Positions 10,606-22,551 of a stretch of 64,000 bases of DNA are shown piece after piece (within the stretch, counting starts at the first letter, position 1; the number at the start of each line of letters is the position of its first letter). Source of the DNA: Fratercula arctica (Eukaryota > Chordata > Aves > Charadriiformes > Alcidae). Under the pieces are notes generated by a model. It had not been told where the DNA came from and made no database searches. It worked only from the letters and a program-made list of their open reading frames with translations. The DNA is taken from positions 31,190,355 to 31,254,354 of the forward strand of contig CANTUZ010000007.1 in the NCBI GenBank assembly GCA_947846985.1, given 5' to 3'. A program made the translations under genes and the position numbers.

Positions 10606-13600
10606 ACAAGCAACATCTCTTAAAAGAATTTGTGATGCACACCAGTGAATCAAAGCTCAATTCTTTGTTTGCACCATGTTTGCTTCATGTTCTAAGAAAT
10701 AGAAAGCAGTTGAGACCTTAAACAGGAGATATTCTAGAAGTGCTTTATTTCACACCAGTTCCATTTAATGACCCCAGTGACATGCATGCAGTATGGTATG
10801 ACCGTGCTGTGAGCACTTACTTATATGAACTCAATATTTTTGTACACATAATGAACATCTGGTGACAAGACGCTCAGAGCAACAACAACAAAAAAGAAAG
10901 GGGGGAAAAAGAAGAGGGGAAAGAAAAGCAAAAGGCAGTAAAATCTTTTGCATGCCTGCTACTTTTATGGCTTAAAATATTTTTCCTTCAATCAGTGTAT
11001 CTAGGGAAACTTTTTTTGATGTAACAATCAATTTTTAACAAGGAAAAAAGTCTGAACTCATAAATATTGTATGTATTAATTGTGAAGCTTAATGGAACAT
11101 TTTGTGTTTCTGAACAACTCGTTTACATAATTAAAATCTCCTTTGATCTGTGAGTAAATGATTTAATCTTAATGCTCATTAGGCTAAATGGGTCTTCTAT
11201 TCAATTGTATCAAGATGGTATGGAAAATTCTCAGACCTTTAGAAAATATTTGTTAGTTTTTAGGTAAACATAGAAACCTATCTGTGAGCAGATATCTTTT
11301 ATCTCTACAAAAGAATTTGAGTCTAAAACTTATTCAGATTAAAGCTTTTTTTTTTTCTTTTATCTGACATTTTGGTTTCAAGAGAAGTTCACTGAAATAT
11401 GGAGGGGGAGGTCTTCAGTTTATATTCATCAACTACTTCACAAAAACAATTTAGTCCTTAAAAATAAAACAAATAAAAAAAAGCCCCATAGTATAGGTGC
11501 ACCTCCAACTGAAATACAAATTTGAATAACTATAGATCACTGTAAGGGAGACTGGTATTTTCTTGTGGGTTTCACTCAGAAATCCCTCTGGATATGGCAA
11601 AGCTCCGTAACAGCTAGGAAATATGTGACAAGATTTTCATCTTTTTTAGGATTCGTATAACAACGACGATACCATGTAATACCACGACAATATTTATCTG
11701 CCAAAGGTTATTGACATTAAGTGTTCAAGATGGACAGGATTCCTTCTTCTGTTTTTTTCTCTTAAATACTAAGTAAGAAAGCTCTAACTCAATATAAGGT
11801 GCTGCAAGGCTAGCATGTAACTTCAGATCAAGTTGATAAGCTTGTTTAACCAACCCACTTTCTTATGTCCTAATCTAAACAAAGAAAGCTTACAAATTGG
11901 ACATCAGTGTCACAATATTCAATGTTTTTCTCAAAAATTCTGAACCAAATAGTTTATTTTGAAAATAGTCTTTTTCATTATCCCATCTGTAATTTTTTTT
12001 TTTAAAGTCACTCTTCATTCCCATGGGGAGCTTTTTTCTGTTTTAAAAAGGTAAGAATTTTAATTAGCTCAGGTGGTGCAATAAACACAAACATCTGTGT
12101 CCCTTTATTAAAGGCTGTTCTCAGTCCCTTCCCTCTCTCAAGAACAAATGTATAGCACAAAAATACTCCAGAGTCACCTTGGTGAGAACTTAAGTGACTG
12201 GTGTCCATAGCCACTACCACATTATGTCAGACCAACCTTTCTCTGCAGCACTGGAAGAGGGAGGATATCTCAGAATATTGTAAAAAGCAAAGCAAGCACA
12301 GACACTCCTGCCTCTTCCCCAGGGACACTTCTAGCAATCTGCAGTTTAGGGACATCTTGAGCCAGAAGGTTGTTTCCATATTTAATTTCTCTTGAAAGTG
12401 TTATCTTCCATGAAGTAATCCATGGAAGACATATTAATTGTGCTATTACGCAGATGCAAAAGCAGTTAGCATGAAACACGCTTTTGCACGGTATGTTTAA
12501 ATATTGAAAATGAATGTTTCTTTCATATTTCCTATGTATATTATTGTTTTATTTTCCTCTAGTATTGTTTTAGCTGCTGTATTTGTTGCATTTATTTAAA
12601 AAATTTGGAAGTTACACTTACAACATAGTCTTAAATTACGATTGCCTGTTTCTGAAGGTCATCTTATATCAAGGTGAAATGTTTTTATGATGCTCTCTCA
12701 GATTTGAAGAAAAAAGCAAAGTCTGTCTTAGTTATAACATTCAGTTAATTGAACTGTTACTGAGCTGAGTTCTGCTCAACAGTATTTAATTTGGATTATT
12801 TTATGCTGAAATTTCAGAAGAATTACTATATTTTAATTCTAGAAAATACGTGTCATTTTAACCAGTGTTATCTCATTAGGATTCTTTCATCTTTGTAAAA
12901 CTACTGGCTACAACTCAGTCTATATACAAGCAAACACCCATGACTTCAGTGGAACTTTCCCTTACGTAAATAATGAAGGCTCGTTTTTAAAGGCTAAAGT
13001 TTTTTTTTAATCAAAACAAAAATTATCCCTCTGATATCAGTTTCAGCTAAAGGAAAAAGTTTTTTGGCTGTGTTGAGAATTTAAATAGCAAAGTGCAAAC
13101 ATCCAAGAAAATATATCTCTGTCCTCAAAAGGGTTCGTCTAATTTACGTGCAAACAGAGTATGAAATGTAGATTTGGCACGGTTTGGTTTGGCATTGCAT
13201 GATGATATGTAATATTTTCAGAATCACCTAAGGGATTTTGTCTTCTAGGTACTCAGTGTAGAAAAGAGTACCAGTAATCTCTATTTATGGTCTGCAGTAG
13301 TCAATACTGCTTTGTATCTGAAAGAGCTTAATGCATATTTCAGCTATTACTTGCTTTTAAATTTGAAACAGACAAAGCTATTTCAATGTGGAAAATAAAT
13401 GTGAAAGAATTTTTTTTCTTCTTTCATGTTTCTATAGTTTGAATAAACATTTCCTGTCTCGCTCATTTTAACTACTGATAATGTGAAAAAACTGCATGAA
13501 CATCCCTTAGATCATTGTGTGGATTTCTCAGCTCAGCAATATAAATACAAAAGTAACCACAAATGGAGATGAAATATATTTATCCCAAGTTACTGCCTGT

Positions 13601-14967
13601 AATTTAAGTGCGTGGGTTCCTAATAAGATAATATGATAAGCATTTAACTCTGGTAATAAAACTAAAGAATTTGAACTCTGTTAGACTGATAAATTTTGAA
13701 AAAAATTGGAAAAGGCTTCACAGCAATATTCTGATAAATTCTTAATTTCTGTGTAAATAAGCGGTGTACAGCACTTCTTTAGAATTATTTTTGTTGGTCA
13801 GAGGATTTAGTAATAAGACATCGGGGGTGATGGCATGTTTTTGAACAAGGTATCAGAGTTTACCTTTCTTTTTGTAGATGTGTTTGTGTGTATTGCACAA
13901 TGTCCATTTCAGACACCAAGTTATGGCGCATCTTCCACAAAACAAGCCTAATGTTATTACTAGAAAAATATTACAGATTTAACACACAAATGTTTACAAT
14001 CAGCATATTGAAACACTGTCTTCGTGCACTTTGGTCATGAAGAGATGGGTTTTGAGGGCATTTGTGCTGAAATCCTATGGCCACATTGAACTATTCTTAG
14101 GAACTTAAATAAATGCATAAGTAGTTGTGAAATTTAGTAATGCTGTACTAAAACAGTATCAGTGAGTTTTCACTTCTAGCAAAACTTTTTTCCAAATCAT
14201 ATTCCTTTCTTTAGTCTCAATGAAAGTTGTCCATGGCTTAAAATTAAAGGCACTTTGTAAGAATATTCCGAGTGAAGTTCTGTTCAATGCACACTGCATA
14301 GATAGAACGTTCATGGAGCATAGATTAAAGAAAGGTGTGCTTCAGAAATATTTTAATGTATTTTCAGTTTAAATATGCCAGTCTGAACTGAAGTCAGTTA
14401 GTATATTTGAGAAGAATTCTAAGTATTTTCAGTATTTTATTCATTTTTAGTTTCCTAAATTCCTTGAACAACCTTACTATTGGATGGATGGTTGTCAGAA
14501 TAACAGCTTTCTTTATTGAAAAATCATATGAAAGATATGCATGTGTGTTATTTCTGTACACCAGATGTTGGATTTGATTCCTTACATAGACAAAGAGCAA
14601 ATCAGAAATTTTCATTTCTGAACCAAGATCTGTTGACCAAGCTATAGAGACATAAGTAGTTTAAAAAAAAAAGAAATTTAAATTCTGCATTAAAAAGAAT
14701 ATGTAAGAATGGTCAAATATGACTTGATATAAAAGAATAGGTAGAAGAAACTGAGCTGCTTCAAAGGATATAGTCAAAGAATGCCTTGTATGTAAGATTC
14801 AGGATCAGAGATATACTTTGCAAAATTAGAGGAATTCTTGCAATGAAATGCTTACTTTCTGAAACATTGGGTCATAACTGTTTTGCCGAGGGAAAATGTT
14901 TTTGTAGGAGAATATGAAAATGCATGCCAGCCTTATTTTTCTAACATAGCGTTAGAATTTTTCATTG

Positions 14968-15016
14968 TATTACATATTTTGTAGTATGTAATATGTATTT
15001 GCATTGAAGTGCAAAT
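14968..15016. promoter_or_regulatory. Two adjacent dyads with a POU octamer
   Basis: TATTACATA (14968-14976) and its exact inverse complement TATGTAATA (14985-14993) enclose 8 nt. Immediately after, ATTTGCA (14997-15003) and TGCAAAT (15010-15016) enclose 6 nt. ATTTGCAT at 14997-15004 is the classical octamer bound by POU-domain factors (reverse of ATGCAAAT), and a homeodomain-like GATTAATGATTTA follows. This dense arrangement resembles an enhancer core, but no conservation or chromatin data are available. Confidence 0.3.
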
Positions 15017-17062
15017 TTTGATTAATGATTTAGGTACTCTAATTGCTTTAAGAGAATCTAATGTTCATTGAAAGAGCTAAAGGACAGTAAGATTGCTTGG
15101 CTTCAAGCTGCTACGGAAAGAGCATTGTGTTTTAGTATTAGGAAACATTTCAGTCACTATTTACATTATTTGCTTACATAACTTTTTAAAGGTAAATTTG
15201 GGACTGAAGTTATGAAGCAGGTGATCAGTAGAGCAACTGGTAAATATTAGAGAAGGAATGTTTTAACTTGCTACTCATCATTCCTCAAGTATGTTGGAGA
15301 TCTAACAAGATAATCTAGATGTTTTTGCCTCAGTAGACCTATGTAAGGTACCTGCTATACTGATGTCCTGATAGATCTTTAAACACCCATGTATTAGAAT
15401 TTCAAAGTCTCTTGTATTTCAAAATACCAAGGACACTAAGAAAAATTTGTATGTAACACATTTCCTGAAATGGAATTGCATGTTTTTTTAAAGCACAGCA
15501 CACTATTAAATGAACTTGCAATATTTTGGGGATGTTTATGATTAAATATGGACTATTTTAGATAAATTACACATCAACAACTGATACAGTGAATTTCAGA
15601 TTACTTTTGTATATACAACTATTTTTGATCTATAAAGGCTGGGATTATGATGGATAAATAGCTTTGCTTGACACTGTATCATCATAGGTTGCTCACATTA
15701 CCTCTTCTAATAATTCATTATTTTAGAAATGACACCTCGGACTGCATATATGTATACACGCCTATCATTCAACTTGACCAGCAAGGTTAATTTCTCACAT
15801 ATAGATGAAGGGCAGGAATTAGATTACAAAACAGTAATATCTAGGAAATATTTTACTAATATGAGAACCTTGTAAAAGCTAGCTGTCTGGTAAATGCAGC
15901 AGTGACAATTCACAAAACAGATAACAGGTGATAATTTTCCATAAATTAAAGGGAACGTGCTAGAAGCTTCAAGAACGCGCTGAAAGAAAACTAGATATTT
16001 TGCAGGATTTGTAGCAAAATTAACATTTTTAGCTAGTAGTGGATGTTGTTTTGAAATATGACAGATAAAGCGTGTAATGATCAAGTGGTTTTGTCGTTTT
16101 ACATTAAGACCAATTTATTTGTAATCACTTCCTTTTTTTAAAAAAAAAATTATCTGTGGCAATGCAATTTCTTTTTCAAGCAAGTTTATAAGGGGATAGT
16201 CTGCTGTTGGTCCCTGGTGTAGGCAAGAATCCTGGAAACATATTCAGAATACACAACATAATGTTCATGCAAGCTGTATCTGTTACACTGGTCAAAAGCC
16301 AGCACTATGTTTGTAATGACAAAGAAAGCCTTTCCCTTTGATATTGGAATCCCTACTTTAGCCCAATCAATGCGTTCCACACAGGCACTTTGTGCAACAC
16401 AGCTGTCAGTAGTGGCAGACAGATGAATCACCTTGACACTTCCACTTTACTACAGCACCTAAATCAAATGCATCTGTAAGGGTAGGCTATAAACTATGCG
16501 TCACCTCCTTGGGAGAGATGGAGAGTGAGTGATGCAGATAACACTGCCATTTCCTTCATAAGAAAAAGTAACCCAGGTAGACAATGTTTAAACCAACACG
16601 TGGATGGGACGTTTTGTTCTGTACTGCTCCCAGGATTCTTGACTGCTGAATAGCTGTACTTCTACAGAAACTCTATCAGCCAGATTTCTCTTTCCCCTCT
16701 TTTGACTCGTCTTAATGATTAAATAAGACTTCATCATAATGGCTAATCTGTAAATTCATTCAATTCAATACCTACCATTTTACCTAAATCAGAAAAAGGA
16801 GCAAAGGGGAGGAACATCAATATTATAACAGGCGTATAGCACAGAAGTTTCATAAATAAATGACTCATCAGTACGTAACAAATCCCTATGGACTATGTCC
16901 TGTTGTACAGCTTTACAACTTAAATAATTGACTAAAAGAGCATTCTTAAAATAAAACAACCTTACTTAGAGGGTTCCAGAAGCACAGATAGAATAAAAAT
17001 AAAATTTGACTACAAAGCCACTTAATTTAGAAAGCAGATTTCTATTCAGTCAGGCTTCACAG
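15017..17062. other. AT-rich non-coding stretch, no gene seen
   Basis: No gene, repeat family or strong motif was recognised. Minus-strand open frames of 86 and 81 codons at 15824-16084 and 16186-16431 have no recognisable content. Confidence 0.7.
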
Positions 17063-17108
17063 ACAGATTGAATCCTAGTCTAGGTTTATAGACTAAGATT
17101 GAGTCTGT
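17063..17108. repeat. Imperfect hairpin, 20-bp stem, 6-nt loop
   Basis: Arms 17063-17082 and 17089-17108 pair in 18 of 20 positions (one of the pairs is G-T), with one C/A and one G/G mismatch, around the loop GGTTTA. An alternative register pairs CACAGAC (17058-17064) with GTCTGTG (17103-17109). It is the longest inverted repeat I found. The total length (46 nt) and small loop are below the usual pre-microRNA size, so it may be a short cruciform-forming palindrome or the remnant of a small inverted-repeat element. Confidence 0.55.
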
Positions 17109-19260
17109 GCAAATTTATATAGTGCAGGACACGTTTCTATATTCACATTTAATGTTAGAATCTGTATGGGAGAACATTTATATCAAATATGTGTTTAGCT
17201 GTTTTTTAAGCTGTGCTTTAAAGCCGAGAAAGTTGTCTAGTCTAAAGCAAAAATATTTTGTCACTTGGAGTTCTATGGATTCTGTTTAGGAAAATCTTTT
17301 TACAAGAAACCAGGTAGACTACAATTTTCTTTTAAATTCATATTAGCCAGTGGAGACTCACTTCTTTTGTACTTGTCAGATGATTGAAAGAAACTCATTA
17401 CTATTTCCCTACATTCACAGGAGTCTTTACATGATAAAAAATGAAACACTTTTCAAAATAGAAACTTTGAAGCTGTTCACTTTTGACAAGGGTATCTATA
17501 GAGGTTTTGTAGGAAATTTGAATTTTTAAAGAAATTAAGTTTTATATTTTTGTTTCATTAGAATTCTCCAGATCAGGCTGCAATTCTTTCTTTCTAATGT
17601 TTTATCCCCAGAACAACAGAACCAAGTCAGAATCACCTATGCAAAACAAGAAAATACACTGTTCCCTAATCATCTTTAACAAAGTAAACCTAGGAAATTT
17701 TGTCATTATGTATCAGAAAACTTTAAAAGCCCACAGTTCATCCCTTAGGAGGAACAATGCGATGTGATAGATCATGAGGAAAAACCTGTATAGTTTGTTC
17801 ATGGTAAATATGTTTGAAAACCAAAGAAGATTGGAACCACAATGAATTTTCCTTTTTTTATAATTTGATACTCTGTTTCCATTATCAAAGGCATTTAGCT
17901 ACAAGGAATAATAAACTGGAAAATTAGTATAGCCCTCAAAATATTGAACAGCATTTTATAAATCTTATTATATGCTGTAGCATTTTTCATCTCCTGGTTA
18001 AGGGTCTGTGAGAAAGAAGGAATTATTAGTTGTCATAGTTGTTTATTTAAAAAGAGTGTACTTCCTTAGAAAACTGGTAGAGGTACAGCTTAAAGGTCTT
18101 GTATCGATTTAAAAGTTTTGAATTTTTCACTAATGGCTGTTACTGAGATGCATTCACTTCAGTGCTGTGTCTTGGCATGGTCATCACAGCAGAATGTCTG
18201 TGGGTCCAGATTTGTACTTAGCCAGCTGACCACAATAAGCAAACATAAAAATTACTGAGAAAAAGCCCACAGACAAGGTGAGGGACAGCGAGTGGAGTGG
18301 GGTGGGGGTTAAAGGCCTTATTTTATCTCTGCGTTGATTAAGTCTTTTCATCAATGTTATTGACCTAGCAGTAGGTATAGTCTCTTTTTACTGTACAGTC
18401 TCTTTTTAGTTCTTTGAGGTCACATGAAGAAGAAAAATCAGCTTCACAGGTGCACGTTATTAGACACACAAAGCACTTGTTAACAGAAAATATGAGAGCG
18501 ATCACATTTATCAAAATTATCCCTGACATTTCCTTTTGCTCAGCTGAAAACAATATCTAAGCTCCCAGAGCAAAGTGTAATGTGTGAGGGGGGAGAAAAA
18601 AAACAACCACGTTTATTTTTTTTATAAAGGACACCCGAAGGAATATGTGGTGAATAAGCAGTGCTTCTGGTAAACACCAGAGCTGTCCAATGAGCCATAT
18701 TTTATATCTGTTTATTATAATGAAGTGGATTTTTTAAATTTTCTATATATATTTCTAATATATTGATAGCTAGGGACTCGCTTACCTCTGAAAACATGAA
18801 AATTGTAATCCTGGGCAATCCTGAAAACTACTGTTCTGTTATTCACAGAGCAGACATCGTGCCATAGGCAAGGGAAGTACAAACTTTGCCATTATTCTGC
18901 CATCTGTGGCTATCAGCCTTGTGGCAAAAGAAACTACTTTTAGGTATGAGCAATCCAACTTCAGTCAATTAGTGGTCCATGTACTATAATAAAATAAAAT
19001 AAAGTGCATTTTAGTGACAGTTGCCGTGATTGTTTTGTCTGTTAATTATTTACTGAAAACTCAGTCTGAAAGATAATTTTTCCCTCTCTTAAGACTGATA
19101 TTGTGATGCTAATAAGTATCTGTATGTACTTTGTTTGTGTGTTAATTATATGCTGTCACTACAAAATTTAACTTGGATAGCTCATTTCTCAAAATTATGT
19201 GTATCAATAAATAAAATACAGTACCTAAAACAAAAAGAATTTTGATTGCAGAGAAGAAGA
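17109..19260. other. AT-rich non-coding stretch, no gene seen
   Basis: No supported gene. It contains a 12-mer direct repeat at 18379-18408. Open frames are at most about 62 codons and unrecognised. Confidence 0.7.
18379..18408 (+). repeat. 12-bp direct repeat at 18-bp spacing
   Basis: AGTCTCTTTTTA at 18379-18390 recurs exactly at 18397-18408, separated by CTGTAC. It is a small local duplication. Confidence 0.6.
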
Positions 19261-19269
19261 GAAGACAGG

Positions 19270-19470
19270 CATTAAAAAGAAGTCATTTAGTAATTGCATG
19301 ATGTATTAAGGCTAATAAATCTGCTTAATTGTCACTTTTGCCTTAAATTAATAATTTATATCAACATTTGGTGCGGCAGATATGATGAATATTTTTATGT
19401 TGCGATAATCCTGGAAAGTGGCACTTTGAATATTTTAAAAAACAATTAATTGCAAGTCTTGTCTGTTTTT
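19270..19470. promoter_or_regulatory. Homeodomain-site-rich candidate enhancer
   Basis: About 200 bp carry closely spaced homeodomain-type motifs: TAATTG at 19291-19296, an AATAAAT near 19314, TTAATTGTCA at 19325-19334 (TAAT core joined to a MEIS/TGIF-type TGTCA), AATTAATAATTTA near 19346, and the perfect palindrome CAATTAATTG at 19443-19452. There is no open frame or repeat family. Deeply conserved vertebrate non-coding elements often look like this, but AT-rich DNA also generates TAAT cores by chance. Conservation was not tested. Confidence 0.25.
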
Positions 19471-21999
19471 ACACATTTCTGGTAGCAACTGAATAAACAC
19501 AGGTGAGAAAATTTTACAGAAACCAATAGGCAACACAGAGCTTAAATCCAGTAAAACTCTTCCAGTATATTCATTGCGGTAATAAGGAAGATGAGTTAAT
19601 AATATGACAGGTTGTGTCTGTTGCTATGGCGAAGTAACTCAAACGTCTGAACATGTCATCAGCACAAACTGTTAATCTAGAGAACTTTACCACCTGTAGG
19701 CTTCATGCTTCCTGGTGACCCCGGTCCCTGGTGCTGGAGGAAACTTCTCCATCTGACACCAACAGATCTTTTTAAGCTGGGTGAATTCACTGTGCTCCTT
19801 CAGCTGTGGTGGTGCCCCGTTATACCTGAATTTCGTTGCATTCTCTTCCCAACTCGTGCTCTCACCACAAACAGTGCAGATACTATTTTACTTTTAATGT
19901 TTACGTATCATTTAACATAAATGCAATACCTTAAAAATAGTAATTTGTTTATCACAGGTTTACTTGAAACCCATTTTGAACGATTTGTACATTACTGCAC
20001 TTCCTTCGTGCTGGCCTACTGAAACTCATGGCTCTTCTGCTAAATGGCCTGACTCTTCTCCTGCTGTTCCCTTCCTCCTCCACCTCACTTTACATCTTAA
20101 TGGTGTACATCTGTTACTGGACAGATTGCACAAGATGAACATAAGGCACTCTTTTCCAGGGTCAGCTAAATTGCCAAGCTAGGTCCACTTAGGCTATTGA
20201 AATGTATGTTCAAAATTCCAGAAATTCTACTAATGACAGATATCTCTGTCATATTATGCTGCATAATAATTATACTTATGCAGGCTTGTGTGAGGTCAGA
20301 ATAAAAACATTGTTTTAGTGGCAGCTATATATTTGTGTGCATTAGTAATATGTGTAATAATATCAAAGTTTTTTTTCTTGTGATCTTAAAAAAGGAGTTT
20401 TTCAAATTTTCATATTCAAATTTATGTTGCTTTAGAATAACAAATGTGAAGTTCAGGAAGTTTGGAAACAGTAGTTTTGTTTGGGGATATATGTTTTAAA
20501 GTGTTACTCTGAAATGCACTGGCCACCTCTAAAAAGTCAACAGATAGTAACAATTAGGAAAAGATATAAAAAACCTGCAGTATCTCTTGGCCCATGTTGC
20601 TGTTCTTTGTATACATGTGTTTTCTAGGATTTTTTTTATTTTTTTTTTACTGTTAGGTTAGTGTATAGTAACATTGATTCGTCTCGATTCTGTACGCTTT
20701 GGAGTAGGACAAGGAACTGTCGCAACACATGGCTTTCAAATCAGTTGATTGTAGACATATTGTCTGTCAGTCAAAACTACAATATTGTAATTAGAGCAGG
20801 CCCTGTCTCTCCATACGTGCTTCAGATGGCAATGAAATAACCTCAGAAGTGAGTTATGTGGATACTACGGTTCACTGCATAATAGTATGCTGCAGTGTTG
20901 TTCAAAGCTTATATCCTACTGTACTGTAAATATTAACTAATTCATAATTGGAATTACTGAAAAAAATCATATTTTTTCTGTCATTCTTGGAAAGTCTTCA
21001 TATTTTAGAAAGCTAAAAAATCACAGGTATAATATTTCTCAGTAACAATATATTGAATTCACGTCCATGTATTGGGAAAGCCTGAGATGCTGAAGGAAGC
21101 CACAGCAACTGACTTAGTAGGTCACTCTACATTAAATGGGGTTTGTTACTGGTGCTGATGAAAAACTGATTTTGTACTATAGTTCCTAGAGGTCCATAGG
21201 CGTAAAGCTTACACAGATGTATTCCAAATGTAAGCCAATGGGGAAGGGTTTTCAAGATCATCAATGGAGTATAATAAATATGTAAGAGAGAAATATTGTC
21301 TGAATGCCCCAGAAAAGAAGCAATCTTTGGGGGAACACAGGAAATACGGATATCATGAAATGGAGGTCCCTGAGGCTTGGTTATAGACATTAGCTGTTTT
21401 ATTCACTGTTAGCTGATTTGCTACGAATGCCCAAACAATCCCATGTGTCCTTTACACAGGCACCAAGGAGGTGTGTTTACCGTGCGCTGTCAGCTACAGC
21501 CCCAATTAGGTGGCATGCTCTGAGTGGAGGGAGGAGGGCACCTTCCTTGAGCTGCTGAGGCTTCCCACGAGGAGCAATGCTGTGCGCAGAACAGAGTGAG
21601 CGTAGTACATAGCTAGGAAGAGCACAAATATACAGCCAGTCTTCAGTGCTGACAGAGGTTTTGTGGACATTGCTGCAAAGTGAAAAACAGATTCACTTCC
21701 AGATTCTGTCTGACTGTGGGTCCTGCGACAAGGATGATGGAAGGAAGACGTTTAGTTTAAATAAAGGTACCTTACTTAAATAATTGGTACTTGACCAATA
21801 GAAGCTGAGGTTAAAACAGCAGCATTACACTAGTAGAACTGATGCCGGTGATGTCCTTGTTCATTTGCATACAGAGAAATGCTTAGGTTGAATATTTACT
21901 GGATCTTGTATTCACCTGGTAAAGAGCCAGTGGGGAGCCAGGAAGTTCCAAAAAAGCCACAAAGGAAAACACACAAGCTTGAGAAGTTTTTATGGATTA

Positions 22000-22000
<1 letters not shown>
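19471..22000. other. Non-coding stretch, no gene seen
   Basis: No supported gene. The parts at 19700-20180 and 21440-21640 are less AT-rich than the surroundings and give open frames of 71-72 codons at 19705-19920 and 19964-20182 and of 87 codons on the minus strand at 21127-21390. None is recognisable and none is framed by convincing splice or promoter signals. Confidence 0.65.

Positions 22001-22034
<34 letters not shown>
22001..22034 (+). repeat. Poly(A) run, 34 nt
   Basis: This uninterrupted A34 tract is the longest homopolymer in the window. Sequence on its left contains no recognisable transcript, and I found no direct repeat flanking it, so a processed pseudogene or SINE tail cannot be supported. 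Its length makes a sequencing or assembly length error likely. Confidence 0.95.
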
Positions 22035-22036
<2 letters not shown>

Positions 22037-22538
22037 CACACAGAACAAGGAGAATTGAGTTACTCACAGTTCACACTGAGCTCTTGCTGGGACATGTTAA
22101 CTTGTTCAGTTGTGAGGAGCCTGAGTGCATGTCATGGACATAGTTAGTGGCATTACTAAGTAATCAGTCTTTTGTTGTTTCTGATTTACAGGAAAGTTAT
22201 TTGAAAAGTAGCGCCATATGGAATGATGCTCTATTTGTAATTCTAAAAGTTAACAATTCAGTCTTCTGTAAATAATGAGTCTGTCAGGGATCTTTCAAGT
22301 GATGTGCAGCATAGAAAATATCCACTTTTTATTTTTCTACTCTGAGTTACTTTACAAATCAGCCCCCAATTTACTGGTAAAGAACGTAAGAGTAGGGAGG
22401 TACCAAGGAAAGAAAAGCTGTCTCATTCATTATCAACACGGCTAGCCATTTACATAGTGTTCCCCCAACACAACTCCACCCCCATCTGACTGACCAGGGC
22501 TGCACCCACCCCTGCAAGTCAAAGCATTGTTAATGCCC

Positions 22539-22551
22539 TTTTTTTTTTTTT
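22539..22551 (+). repeat. Poly(T) run, 13 nt
   Basis: An uninterrupted T tract next to a C-rich patch at 22460-22520. It is a simple repeat with no attached element. Confidence 0.85.

Larger units (their letters stand above)
7157..14967. other. AT-rich non-coding stretch, no gene seen
   Basis: No supported gene. Contents are simple-sequence tracts at 9691, 10066 and 10552 and a possible splice acceptor followed by an open frame near 8934-9105. Open frames elsewhere do not exceed about 96 codons, and the one at 10408-10653 is open only because it crosses an A-run that reads as phenylalanines on the minus strand. No interspersed repeat family was recognised. Confidence 0.65.

Noticed and set aside
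10408..10653. Minus-strand frame with a run of phenylalanines
   Set aside because: Artefact of reading through the A28 tract at 10552-10579.
21700..22034. Processed pseudogene or SINE ending in the A34 tract
   Set aside because: No transcript-like body upstream and no flanking direct repeat found; bird LINEs also rarely make poly(A)-tailed copies.
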